Assembly (NCBI RefSeq): GCF_024323335.1
Contig: NC_066584.1
Coordinates: 419,531,819 to 419,595,818, forward strand
Source of the DNA: Lathyrus oleraceus
Lineage: Eukaryota; Streptophyta; Magnoliopsida; Fabales; Fabaceae
Direction: 5' to 3'
Length of the DNA: 64,000 nt
Numbering within the stretch: position 1 is the first letter of the stretch; the number at the start of each line of letters is the position of its first letter. Shown piece by piece: positions 22,331 through 33,343 of the stretch. The position numbers and the translations under genes are program-made. Below the pieces are notes generated by a model that was given only the letters and a program-made list of their open reading frames with translations, did not search any database and was not told the origin of the DNA.

Positions 22331-23972
22331 ATGACAACCATTCCAGAGTTGAAGAGGAAGACTTGCACCTACAGCTTTTACCGTGAGCCGTTGACATCTT
22401 TGGAAGAATTGAGTAATCTCGTGACCGGCTGTAATCAAAAGGTGTTTGATGATCAGTATGGGGATATTTTGGCACTGTTGAAGATGGTGGTTGATCCGGT
22501 ACCTTTGCAGACTCTCTTACAGTTCTATGATCCAGAGCTCCGTTGCTTCACCTTTCAGGACTACCAGTTAGCGCCCACTCTTGAAGAGTACTCCATCCTC
22601 ATGAATGTCCGAATCAGATACCAAGTACCCTTCCTGGATGTGCCCAAGGAGGTGGATTTCAGAGTTGTTGCTAAGGCTCTTTATTTGAGTATCAAGGAGG
22701 TGAGTGATAATTGGAAACCAAGTGGTGATGTTGTGGGTTTGTCTTTGAAGTACCTGGTGAGAATGGCTAAGGAAGAAGCAAAGAAAGGAAATTGGGAAGC
22801 TTTCAACGCTCAGTTGGCCGTCATGATTTATGGAATTGTCTTGTTCCCTAGTATGCCTAATTTTGTGGACCTTGCAGCGATCACTGTTTTCATTGGAGGA
22901 AACCCAGTGCCTACCTTGTTAGACGACACTTACTATACTATACACAGCAGGCATGGTAAGTGGTGGAGCTATCAGGTGTTGTCTCCCGTTGCTACTCAAG
23001 TGGTTCTTGTCTTTTCTGCCAACCAGTGGACCTTTTGTGGATACTCAGAATACTCATAAGTGGACTCAGAGGATTATGTCACTCACCTCCTATGATATCA
23101 AGTGGCAAGCTTACAGGATTCATGTGCGCAATGTCATTATGAGTTGTGGAGGGTTTCGTAATGTTCCACTCATAGGAACTAAGGGTTGCATCAATTACAA
23201 CCCGGTTCTTTCTCTCCGTCAGTTTGGCTTTGTCATGAATGAGAGGCCATTAGATGCTGAGATAGCTGAGAGTGTGTACTTTGAGAAACGGAGTGACCCA
23301 ACTAGATTGGAGCTAGTGGAAAAATCTTGGGAGACTATTGGTGTCAAGGGTGGATCTGTTTTAGGGAGGAAGTTTGCCATTGCCATGCCTGCCTACTTTG
23401 AATGGGTAAAGGATAGAGTTGAGACTTTGTTGTTACCCTATGATAGGATGGAACCATTGCAAGAGCAACCACCTTTGATACATTCCGAGAATGTGCCTGC
23501 TGAGTATTACAAACGAGCCTTAATGGAGAATCGCCAGTTGAAAGAGAAGGAACAAGAAATCCAGATGGAGCTTTACAAAGCCAAAGCTGATAAGTTGAAT
23601 TTGGCCCATAAACTCAAAGGAGTGCAAGGTGAAAGTGCTAGTAGATTGAAGAGCAAAAAGAGGTCCTATGAGGAGATAGAGACAATGATGAATGAAGAAC
23701 ACCATGAGCGCTTGAGGTTGCAAAGAGCGGAAGCCAATTACCAAAAGAAGATACGAGACTTGGAAAGGCAGCTTAAGGATAAAGATGTTCAGTTGAAGAA
23801 GGAAGTAGACCTAAGGCATGCTACAGAGAATCAGCTCAGAGAAGAAGTTGTGGAACTCAAAGTGCAACTGAAGGAGAAGCTCACTCCTTTACCTGAATGC
23901 TCAGAGTGTGACCGATTGATTGATCAGTGCCAGTATCTGAAGACTCTCATTCCTGGAGGACGACCTTCTTAG
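22331..23972 (+). pseudogene. Element E ORF1 protein (Ogre-specific, unknown function), one frameshift
   Basis: The extra ORF that Ogre elements carry between leader and gag. The N-terminal part (from MTTIPELKRK) is open to 23059. Homologous sequence continues in another phase from about 22960 (GGAIRCCLPLLLKW, then RIMSLTSYDIKWQAYR, GCINYNPVLSLRQFGF) to the stop at 23970-23972. A one-base indel near 22958 therefore breaks it. The C-terminal third (from ALMENRQLKEKEQEI onward) is a long charged coiled coil. Conserved phrases shared with F's ORF1 include LQFYDPELRCFTFQDYQL and PTLLDDTYY. The function in this family is not established. A GTAAGT lies at the break, so a spliced explanation cannot be wholly excluded, but no matching acceptor arrangement is evident. 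Confidence 0.82.
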
Positions 23973-24216
23973 TTTGTCTTGTTGTTTACTTTGAGAATCA
24001 CCCCCAGGATTGTTGGATGGGATTCCTTGTTTCTACTCTGATGAATTGAATCCTTGTTTGTATGATCTTTTTTTCTCATGGCTATAAATGAGATTGTTGA
24101 TGTTTCACTTGTGCTCATCATCCTGTGTAGGTTGCTTCCTTGTTGTTTATGTTACAGGTTGCCATTTTTCAGAAGATGGACGAGATTCTTAAATGCCTGA
24201 GAAATGAACATATCAT
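23973..24216 (+). other. Element E spacer between ORF1 and gag
   Basis: About 240 bp with a short CATACG/CATCAT repeat (about 24215-24250). Pyrimidine-rich acceptor-like ends TTGCATTACAG (near 24268) and TGTTTTTGGCAG (near 24312) lie just beyond it. Gag may therefore be expressed from a spliced RNA rather than from the ATG at 24217, whose first codons encode a His/Thr repeat. This is inference. Confidence 0.4.
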
Positions 24217-25254
24217 ATGCATCATACGCATCATACGCATCATACACATATCATTCTTGCATTACAGGTGTTCTTGAAGAGGTTTCTCATTCTGGTTCCT
24301 GTTTTTGGCAGGATTGCTGATCATCGTCCGCACCGCTACGCGACAAGACTGAATCAACAGAGAAGCATGGATCAGGTTCAGGCTGAATTGGTAGAGATGA
24401 GGGCTAACATGGCCCAATTTATGAGCATGATGCAAGGGGTCGTTCAAGGGAAAGAGGAGCTTCGAGCCTTGGCCCAGAGACAGGAAGCTGTGATTCCACC
24501 TGTCAACCGTACTTCGCCGGAAGGAGTCCCTGTTAATGACGCTGTGGCTGTCACCATTCCCGTCAATAACTATGTTGTGGGTGATGAATTGAGGGGTATC
24601 AGAATCAATGGACAACCTATCGCTCCAGAGACTGTTAATGCTAGAATGGCCCGTGCTCCAGCCCGCCATCCTGCTCCGTTGGTTGACCGACAAGAAGACA
24701 TGTTCACTCTCCTCAGTGATGATGATGAGGTGGGAAGGACTGAAGAGAGGGATAGAAAGGTTGATGCCCTAGTTGAGAAAATTCACACCATGGAGTGTCA
24801 AAACTCTTTGGGATTTGATGTCACGAATATGGGTCTGGTGGATGGATTGAGGATTCCTTACAAATTCAAAGCGCCATCCTTTGACAAATATAACGGCACT
24901 TCTTGCCCTCGCACTCACGTTCAGGCTTATTACAGAAAGATCTCTGCATATACTGATGATCAGAAGATGTGGATGTACTTCTTCCAAGACAGCTTGTCTG
25001 GAGCTTCTTTGGACTGGTACATGGATTTGAAGAGAGAGGCTGTTAGAAGCTGGAGAGATTTGGGGGAAGCTTTTCTGAGACAGTATAAGCACAATATGGA
25101 CATGGCTCCGAGCAGAACTCAGCTGCAGAGTTTGTTCCAGAAGTCTGGTGAAAGCTTCAAAGAGTACGCCCAGAGGTGGCGGGAGTTAGCGGCAAGAGTG
25201 CAACCTCCGATGTTGGAGAGAGAGCTGACTGACATGTTTATTGGAACATTGTAG
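24217..25254 (+). pseudogene. Element E gag, N-terminal and capsid part, ends at premature TAG
   Basis: 345 codons. The credible protein start is near RIADHRPHRYATRLNQ or the Met at 24367 (MDQVQAELVEMRANMAQF), followed by a coiled coil. The retrotransposon gag domain has the Tat-family motifs IPYKFKAPSFDKYNGTSCP, YFQDSLSGASLDWYMDL-like text, RDLGEAFLRQYKHNMDMAPSR and FKEYAQRWRELAARV. It stops at TAG 25252-25254, and the same phase continues directly into the next segment, so this is a nonsense mutation inside gag. Gag would assemble the particle in the cytoplasm. Confidence 0.88.
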
Positions 25255-27684
25255 GGTGTGTTCATGGACCTCATGGGAAGTTGCCCGTTTGGTAGCTTTT
25301 CTGATGTCGTAATCTATGGAGAGAGGACTGAAAGTCTTATTAAAGCAGGGAAGATTCAAGACCCGGGTTCTTCATCTTCGATTTCGAAGAAGCCATTTTC
25401 TGGGGCACCCAGAAGAAGGGAGGGTGAGACTAATGCTGTGCACCGTCGGAGAAATGCAAACAGAGGACAGTATCGTCAGGTTGCTGTTGTAACCATCCCA
25501 ACAACTCAACCTCAGCAACAACAAAGAGGACCGCCACAACAACAACAACAACAACAACACCCATTTCAGCCAAGACAGAGAATGCCGGATCGTCGTTTCG
25601 ACCCGTTGCCGATGACATATGCTGAGTTGCTTCCTGAACTGCTCAGGTTGGGGTTTGTTGAACTTCGCACCATGGCTCCGTTAACGAAGATACCTGCTGG
25701 GTACGATGCCAATGTTCGTTGTGACTTTCACTCCGGTGCACCGGGGCATCATATTGAAAATTGTCGGGCTTTTCACTATAAGGTCCAGGATCTGATTGAT
25801 GCCAAGACAATCAAATTTGCTCCTGTTCCGAATGTTGTGAATAACCCTATGCCTCAGCATGGGGGGCCTAGGGTGAACAATGTGGAAGGTGAGGAAGCTG
25901 TGGATTTGGTAGTCAGTGTTGATGAGGTTCAGACTTCGTTGCTTGTGGTAAAAGAACGTTTGTTGAAAGGGGGAGTGTTCCCGGGCTGTGATGAAGGCTG
26001 TTCAGATTGTGATAGTCAAGAGAATGGTTGTGAAGAGTTGAGAAGAGGTATCCAAGGTTTGATGGATGAGGGTTGCCTACAGTTTAGTCGGGCTGTGAAA
26101 GATCGTGGGGTGGTATCAACTGTCACCATTTACTTTAAACCATCCGAGGGTCCTGGACGTGTCCCGAGAACTGTTAATGCACCCGTAACTGTTGGTACTC
26201 CGGTAACTATATCTGCTCCAGTAACTGTTGGTGCTCCCGTCACCATTATTGCTTCTGATAGAAGACCTGTTGAGAACGGTAGAGCGATCCCGTGGAAGTA
26301 TGACAATGCTTTCCGCAATAACAGAAGGTCAGAAAGTCAGGTCAGACCAGTGGGTCAGGTTCTAGTGACGATTGGTGTGCCAAATAAAACTCCCGTAACT
26401 GTTGGTCCGGCTGTGGACAATGTGGGAGGACCTGGAGGGTTTACTAGAAGTGGTCGTCTGTTTGCACCACAGACTCTGAGGGATAGTAATGCTGAGGCTC
26501 TTGCTAAAGCAAAAGGTAAACAAGCTGTGGTTGAAGAAGGACCTGTGCAGAAGGAAGTGCCTGAGGGTTCCTTTGAGAAAGATGTGGAGGAGTTCATGAA
26601 AATCATTAAGAAAAGTGATTATAAGATTGTGGATCAGCTGAACCAAACACCGTCGAAAATCTCTATCCTCTCGTTGTTATTGTGTTCTGAGGCACACCGT
26701 AACGCCTTGCTGAAAATGTTGAATTTGGCTTACGTGCCTCAAGAGATTTCTGTCAACCAGCTCGAGGGTGTTATTGCTAATGTAAGCACGAGACATGGTT
26801 TGGGGTTCACAGATCTAGATTTGACACCTGAAGGTCGCAATAACAACAGAGCTCTGCATATCACTATGGAGTGCAGAGGCGCAGTGCTGTCGCATGTGTT
26901 GGTCGATACTGGCTCTTCGTTGAATGTGTTGCCCAAGAAAGTTTTGGGTAAGCTTGATGTTGAAGGGGTTGTTCTCACTCCGAGTGATCTCATTGTCCGG
27001 GCTTTTGATGGATCCAAGCGATCTGTTTTTGGTGAAGTCACGTTGCCAGTGAAGATTGGCCTGGAGGTATTTGATATTGTCTTCTATGTGATGGATATTA
27101 AACCAGCATATAGTTGTCTGTTGGGGCGTCCCTGGATACATGGGGCTGGGGCAGTGTCGTCAACTCTCCATCAAAAGCTGAAGTACGTGTGGAATGGTCA
27201 GGTCGTGACTGTGTGTGGCGAGGAGGACATTCTTGTGAGTCATTTATCTTCCTTCAAGTATGTGGAGATGGATGGCGAGATTCATGAAACTCTATGCCAA
27301 GCTTTCGAGACCATTGAGATCGAGAAAGTGGCTTTTGTTGAACAGAAGAAGCCAGGTGTCTCAATTGCGTCCTACAAACAAGCTTTGGAGGTTGTTAATT
27401 CTGGTAATGCAAAGGGCTGGGGCAAGATGCTTGACATGCCTGTGAAGGAAGACAAAGTTGGCATTGGTTATCAGCCTTTTCAGTCAGAGCAGAGTGTTCA
27501 GAAAGGGCCGTGTACCTTCACCAGCGCTGGGTTGATGAATCATGGTGACGTCTTTGCAGCCGGTAGTGAAGACGACGATAGTGATTGTGATGTGGACAAC
27601 TGGGTGCGCCCGTGTGCTCCAGGGGAGATGGTGAAGAATTGGACAGCCGAAGAAATAGTCCAAGTTACTCTTCAGACAGAGTAA
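25255..27684 (+). pseudogene. Element E gag C-terminus and aspartic protease (exon 1)
   Basis: In phase with the gag segment. It opens with MGSCPFGSFSDVVIYGERTE, then a Gln-rich tract (25500-25560), FDPLPMTYAELLPELLRLG, and a Cys/His motif CDFHSGAPGHHIENC. A low-complexity region follows with repeats of the kind PVTVGAPVTI (26180-26255 and again near 26390). The protease carries VDTGSSLNVLPKKVLGKL near 26905 and YSCLLGRPWIHGAGAVSS near 27115. The frame appears to stop at 27682-27684, but that TAA lies inside an intron whose donor is at 27681. Element E would use this protease to process gag-pol. Confidence 0.88.
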
Positions 27685-27934
27685 TTTTCTTTTGTTTTTC
27701 ATTTTGCACAAAACCCTACGTTCTGCCCGGGGCGTAGTGGTTCATTGTAGGGCCACATCATGTTTGAACTTTCAATGATTATCATTAATAAAGGACGTTT
27801 TGCAAACAAATTTGTGCTCACTGTCTTTCTGTTTTTATTTTCATTTTCAAAACAATAAAAATGGTAATGTTTTTTGTTTTTGTGACTTTCTTGAACTCTT
27901 TTCTAAAATAAAGCATTAAACATCGTTCATGCAG
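27681..27934 (+). other. Element E intron between protease and reverse transcriptase
   Basis: 254 bp with donor CAGA|GTAATT and acceptor TTCATGCAG|AATCG, T-rich in its 3' half. Joining base 27680 to 27935 rebuilds a Glu codon and links the protease phase to the RT phase (E-IDLADSTKN). An intron at exactly this position is a known hallmark of Ogre elements. The unspliced RNA would end translation after the protease, giving a simple gag/pol ratio control. Confidence 0.82.
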
Positions 27935-28796
27935 AATCGATCTCGCGGACTCCACTAAAAATAGTTCTGTTATAGCTCAGTATGATTTCAATAATCCCTT
28001 TTACCAAGCTGAAGAGGAGAGTGAAGAAGATTGTGAACTCCCCAAGGAATTGGTCAGACTATTGAAACAGGAGGAAAGGGTCATCCAACCTCATCAGGAA
28101 GAGTTGGAAGTCATTAACCTTGGTACTGAGGACACCAAGAGAGAGATCAAGATCGGGGCTGCTTTAAAGGGAAATGTCAAGAGAGGGCTGATTGAAATGC
28201 TGCGAGAATATGTGGAGATATTCGCATGGTCGTATCAAGATATGCCTGGGTTGGATACAGATATTGTGGTGCACAGGCTACCTCTCAAAGAAGATTGTCC
28301 TTCGGTAAAGCAGAAGCTTCGCAGAACTAGTCCTGATATGGCTGTCAAGATCAAAGAGGAAGTTCAGAAGCAGTGGGATGCGGGTTTTCTGGCAGTTACC
28401 AATTATCCCCCTTGGGTGGCCGACATTGTACCTGTGCCGAAGAAGGATGGTAAAGTCAGGATGTGTGTCGATTACCGAGATTTAAACAGAGCCAGTCCGA
28501 AAGATGACTTCCCATTACCTCACATTGATGTATTGGTTGATAACACTGCTCAATCTTCGGTTTTCTCTTTCATGGATGGATTTTCTGGCTATAACCAGAT
28601 CAAGATGGCGCCAGAAGACATGGAAAAGACGACATTCATTACACCTTGGGGCACGTTCTGTTATAAGGTGATGCCATTTGGGCTGAAGAACGCCGGTGCT
28701 ACCTATCAGAGGGCTATGACGACTCTCTTTCATGACATGATGCACAAAGAAATTGAAGTGTACGTGGATGATATGATTGCGAAGTCTCAGACATAA
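27935..28796 (+). pseudogene. Element E reverse transcriptase, first part (exon 2)
   Basis: Open from the splice acceptor through an acidic linker into RT. Motifs are WVADIVPVPKKDGKVRMCVD, YRDLNRASPKDDFPLPHID, SFMDGFSGYNQIKMAPED, MPFGLKNAGATYQRAM and the active site YVDDMIAKS near 28763. It stops at TAA 28794-28796, just past the active site, and the phase continues beyond. The TTG at 28050 has no meaning as a start; coding reaches upstream to the acceptor. Confidence 0.9.
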
Positions 28797-29930
28797 GAGG
28801 AGCACTTGGTAAACTTGCAGAAGCAGTTTGAAAGGCTGATAAAATTTAAACTGAGGCTGAATCCAAACAAGTGTACGTTTGGAGTGAGATCCGGAAAGCT
28901 GTTAGGCTTCATTGTCAGTGAGAAGGGGATTGAGGTTGATCCAGCGAAAGTAAAAGCTATTCAAGAAATGCTTGAACCAAGAACGGAAAAGCAGGTTCGT
29001 GGGTTTTTAGGGAGGTTGAACTACATTGCACTGTTCGTATCTCACCTGACTGCCACGTGTGAACCGATTTTCAAATTGCTAAGAAAAGATCAAGCAATCA
29101 GGTGGAATGATGACTGTCAAAAAGCTTTTGATAAGATAAAAGAATATTTGCAGAAACCTCCAATCCTTATACCTCCAGTTCCTGGGAGGCCTCTGATAAT
29201 GTACCTTTCAGTGACTGAGAACTCGATGGGGTGTGTATTGGGACAGCATGACGAGTCTGGTCGAAAAGAGCATGCAATATACTACCTTAGCAAAAAGTTT
29301 ACCGACTGTGAAATAAGATATTCGCAGCTCGAGAAAACTTGCTGCGCTTTGGCATGGGCTGCCCGCCGACTGAGACAGTATATGTTGAACCATACTACCT
29401 TGTTGATTTCTAAGATGGATCCAGTGAAGTACATCTTTGAAAAGCCGGCTCTTACCGGGCGTGTGGCTCGTTGGCAGATGATCTTGACTGAGTATGATAT
29501 CCAGTACACCTCGCAAAAGGCCATCAAAGGTAGTATTCTGTCTGATTACCTTGCTGAGCAACCAATTGATGACTATCAGCCGATGATGTTTGAATTCCCT
29601 GATGAAGACATCATGTACTTAAAGATGAAAGATTGTGAAGAGCCTCTTGTCGAGGAAGGACCGGATCTTGATGACAAGTGGACGCTGATGTTTGATGGGG
29701 CGGTTAATGTGAATGGAAACGGTGTTGGGGCAGTACTTATCAATCCTAAAGGTGCACACTTGCCTTTTTCTGCCAGATTGACCTTCGAGGTAACCAACAA
29801 CGAAGCTGAGTACGAGGCCTGTATCATGGGGATTGAAGAAGCCATCGATCTAAGAATCAAAACTCTGGACATTTATGGAGATTCCGCTCTAGTGATTAAC
29901 CAAGTCAATGGAGATTGGAATACTCACTAG
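28797..29930 (+). pseudogene. Element E RT end, degenerate RNase H and archaeal-type RNase H
   Basis: Same phase. It starts with EEHLVNLQKQFERL (RT thumb side) and the connection GFLGRLNYIA. A gypsy RNase H follows in which the usual CDAS-type catalytic Asp region reads YLSVTENSMGCVLGQ and is probably inactive. A second RNase H of the archaeal type comes next: LMFDGAVNVNGNGVGAVL, NNEAEYEACIMGIEEA and IYGDSALVINQV supply Asp, Glu and Asp. It stops at TAG 29928-29930. The duplicated RNase H is typical of Tat/Ogre elements, where the newer domain is thought to do the catalysis. Confidence 0.88.
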
Positions 29931-31214
29931 CCGCATTTGATTCCTTACAGAGATTACACCAGAAGGATCCTGACTTTCTTCAAGACAGTGAAGTTGTATC
30001 ATGTACCCCGAGATGAAAATCAGATGGCTGATGCCTTAGCCACTTTGTCTTCTATGATCAAAGTCCATTGGTGGAATCATGTGCCACATGTTGCTGTGAA
30101 TCGACTCGAGAGGCATGCGTATGTGTTTGCAGCCGAGTCCGTTATTGATGAGAAGCCGTGGTTCTATGACATTAAGAATTTCCTCAAAAGTCAGGAGTAT
30201 CCTGAAGGAGCGTCAAAGAATGACAGGAAGACATTGAGAAGGCTAGCTGGAGGCTTTTACCTGAATCAGGATGACGTGTTGTATAAGAGGAACTTTGACA
30301 TGGTTCTGCTCAGATGCGTGGATAGACACGAAGAAGACATGTTGATGCAGGAAGTACACGAAGGATCTTTCGGTACCCATGCTGGTGGTCATGCGATGGC
30401 CAAGAAGTTGCTAAGAGCCGGTTATTACTGGATAACCATGGAATCCGATTGTTTCAAATACGCTCGGAAGTGCCATAAATGTCAGATCTATGCAGATAAA
30501 GTGCATGTACCACCAAACCCTCTGAATGTCATGAATTCTCCTTGGCCATTCGCGATGTGGGGCATCGATATGATTGGGAAGATTGAACCTACTGCTTCTA
30601 ATGGGCATCGCTTCATCTTGGTTGCGATTGATTACTTCACCAAGTGGGTGGAAGCAGTTTCCTATGCCAATGTTACCAAGCAAGTGGTTGCCCGGTTCAT
30701 TAAGAAGGAGATTATCTGTCGATATGGGGTTCCTGAGAGAATCATCACTGATAATGGTTCGAATCTCAATAACAAGATGATGAAAGAGCTCTGCAGAGAA
30801 TTCAAGATCGAACACCACAATTCTTCTCCTTATAGACCGAAGATGAATGGTGCTGTAGAGGCGGCAAACAAGAACATCAAGAAGATTGTGCAGAAGATGG
30901 TCGTGACGTACAAGGATTGGCATGAGATGTTGCCTTTCGCTTTGCATGGGTACCGTACCTCAGTACGTACGTCGACCGGGGAAACCCCTTACTCCCTGGT
31001 GTATGGTATGGAGGCAGTCCTACCTGTTGAAGTGGAGATTCCTTCTCTAAGAGTCCTGTTGGACGTCAAGCTAGACGAAGCTGAATGGATTCGGACAAGG
31101 TTTAATGAGTTAAGCCTTATCAAAGAGAAGCGGTTGGCAGCCGTGTGCCATGGACAATTGTATCAGAGAAGGATGAAGAAGGCATTTGATCAGAAAGTGC
31201 GTCCTCACAGTTAG
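29931..31214 (+). pseudogene. Element E RNase H tail and integrase
   Basis: Same phase. It starts with the last RNase H motif (HVPRDENQMADALATLSS), then the integrase zinc domain (HAGGHAMAKKLL ... CHKCQIYA). The DDE core has Asp in MWGIDMIGKI, Asp in ITDNGSNLNNKMM and Glu in NGAVEAANKNIKKI, then YRTSVRTSTGETPYSLVYG. All three catalytic residues are present. It stops at TAG 31212-31214. No chromodomain is visible, as expected for Tat elements. Confidence 0.9.
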
Positions 31215-31409
31215 CAGACAGGTGATTTGGTTTTGAAGAGGATCCTTCCTCCCGGTACAGATAATAGGGGCAAGTGGACTCCGAATTACGAAGGTCCATA
31301 TGTTGTTAAAAAGGTCTTCTCCGGTGGAGCCTTGATGCTTACAACTATGGATGGTGAAGATTTTCCGTCCCCTGTGAACTCAGATGTAGTCAAAAAATAC
31401 TTCGCATAA
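31215..31409 (+). pseudogene. Element E integrase C-terminal end
   Basis: Same phase, ending at the natural stop 31407-31409. It has the usual gypsy C-terminal text: GDLVLKRILPPGTDNRGKW, NYEGPYVVKKVFSGGALML and SDVVKKYFA. Confidence 0.85.
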
Positions 31410-33343
31410 ATTGACCCACTGGACGAAAAGAATAAAAGAGTCCAGGCAAAAAAGGGCATCCCGGCGAACCAAGAAAAAAAAGAAAAAGGTTCGGGCAAAA
31501 ATTAGGGATAAAGAATAAAAAAAACTGTACACCCGGTAAGTCGAAAACCTGCAAAGGCGGCTTAGGCAAAAATGGGTATCCCGGTGGATTGAAAACCTGA
31601 AAAGGCGATCCAGGCAAAAGAGGGATTAAAGCAAAGACTACAGTCTGAGTTATCTCTACTTCATCACGCTTCAGTGTCTACCATCTCAAAGGATAGGATT
31701 GGTCCAATCATTCTTCTCAAAAGCAAGGAATTTGGGGGAAATTGAGGATCTGTGAGTCATAACAGAATTGGAAAATAGTGGATGCCGTATTCATATTGCC
31801 AATAGGATAGTTTATTTCTTTTTTGGCGCAATTACCTCTTCCTAGGAATTGCTTCTTGATGTACTTGCCTTTTCGGGCCCATTTTCAATCAATAAAAGTT
31901 GTTATTCAGTCAAATTGCTCTCTTGTTTTTATTTTACTGTTTTGTTCGCAAAAACGTCCGAATTTTTTATAAACATTGCATCTAAAAAAAACATGAAGGC
32001 TAGACAATAACGTGCGAAAGGATAAAACATTTGAAAATCATTTTGAATGTTGAGTACACTTGGGTGTATTTTGTCCATACGACCCCCTGGGGTATGTATG
32101 TCTTGCTGTTTTGCAGGTTACTACCTTTGATTGCTGGCTGAAGCAGATAAGCCACAGTTTGTTCAAAGGCGTTTCAACACTGTCCAGTGGTGAGAGAAGT
32201 TGGGTTGTCCAAAGCAAGTTCAAGACTTGTATCCCCAGCAAGCCCTAGATCAGTGTTCCCTCAGCGGCCAAGCCTGAAGGTTGCCCTCTTCCCAGCAAGT
32301 CTGAGAACTGTTAGTTCCCCACCGGGGCTGAAGGTTGTTATTTCCCTAGCGGAGGTGTCTGTGGGTGGGTCGTTCCTCAGCAGCCAGGTTTGAAGTGCTG
32401 TAATCCCCAGCAGGGTTGAGTCGGCAGTTTCCCCAGCGGAGGTTTGCATTGGTTGTTTCCCCCAGCGGAGTCTCCAAGTGGACTGGTTCAGTGGAGGTCG
32501 TCCCCGGTGAGGATCACTCTTTTCCCCAGCAGCAGTGCTATTCCCCAGCATGGTCGAGAGGTTGGTGTTTTCGCAACAGATGACTCCCCAGTTGAGTTGG
32601 TTTCTCTGTCGTTCCCAGAGTGACAGATCAGCAAGTAGCCGCAGCAGGATTGTTGTGTCTCCCCACAGGGTTGGAGGATCGAATCAGAATTGTGCGCTCA
32701 GCAGAGCGATCATTTGCTTCCCTCAGCAGGAGTTTTCATCCATTTGCATCTTGCATATAGTAATCGTCACTTGCATTTGCATCCTCAAATCGCGTAGCAT
32801 TTCCATTCAGTATGGAGCATTACGCCATAGAAAATCCAAACATATGCATACATGTGTTACATCAGATTGGAGCATATCCCCAACAGAGGTGGACCGTTTT
32901 GCAACATCTGTATGGCGCATTTGCAGCAGTTGCTCTTGGTAGCATTCAGAATTGACAATCCCCCAGAGTGATTTGTTTCCTTGCCCGTCCGTGAAAGGAA
33001 AGCTTGACTCCCCAGCGTAGTCCCCGACGAGTGTGTGGCCTTGTCTTGACGTATGTAGATGTCATCCTTACGATACCAGTAGGTGTCATGTTGATCCCCG
33101 TGTGGGTCTCCTTTCTTTTGATGTCGGTAAACATCATCTTTCGATGTCGGTAAACATCGAGTCTTTTTCCCAGTCATCGGTAAATGTCTGGTTGTGTATC
33201 TCTTTTCCCAGCCATCGGTAAATGTCTGGTCGTGATTTATTTTTCCCAGTCATCGGTAAATGTCTGGTCGATCTTTTTTTGATGTTGTAAACATCATCTT
33301 TCGATGTCGGTAAACATCGAGTTTCATCCCATGCATCGGTAAA
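31410..33343 (+). repeat. Element E 3' untranslated region, repeat-rich
   Basis: About 1.9 kb with no gene. It has three zones. First, 31430-31640 has two or three degenerate units with GGCATCCCGG...AAAACCTG...CCAGGCAAAA. Second, 32230-32740 has many degenerate CCCCAGC(A/G)G-type phrases spaced about 30-50 bp apart. Third, 33120-33343 is an array of short hairpin-forming units. Such hypervariable 3' regions are known for Ogre elements and can seed satellite DNA. No clear polypurine tract is present just before 33344. Confidence 0.7.
33120..33343. repeat. Array of GATGTCGGTAAACATC hairpins and ATCGGTAAATGTCTGG units
   Basis: Interleaved short repeats. GATGTCGGTAAACATC, with inverted arms GATGT/ACATC, occurs near 33120, 33142 and 33303, with a variant GATGTTGTAAACATC near 33280. 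CATCGGTAAATGTCTGG occurs near 33175, 33213 and 33252, and a last partial copy abuts the LTR at 33335. Each is followed by a T-rich stretch and CCCAG. Confidence 0.8.

Noticed and set aside
30411..30947. 178-codon minus-strand open frame
   Set aside because: It is antisense to the integrase of element E, whose motifs and phase are clear.
32535..32942. 135-codon open frame in the 3' UTR of element E
   Set aside because: It lies in the CCCCAGC phrase field, has no recognisable domain and a Ser/Arg/Cys-rich random composition.
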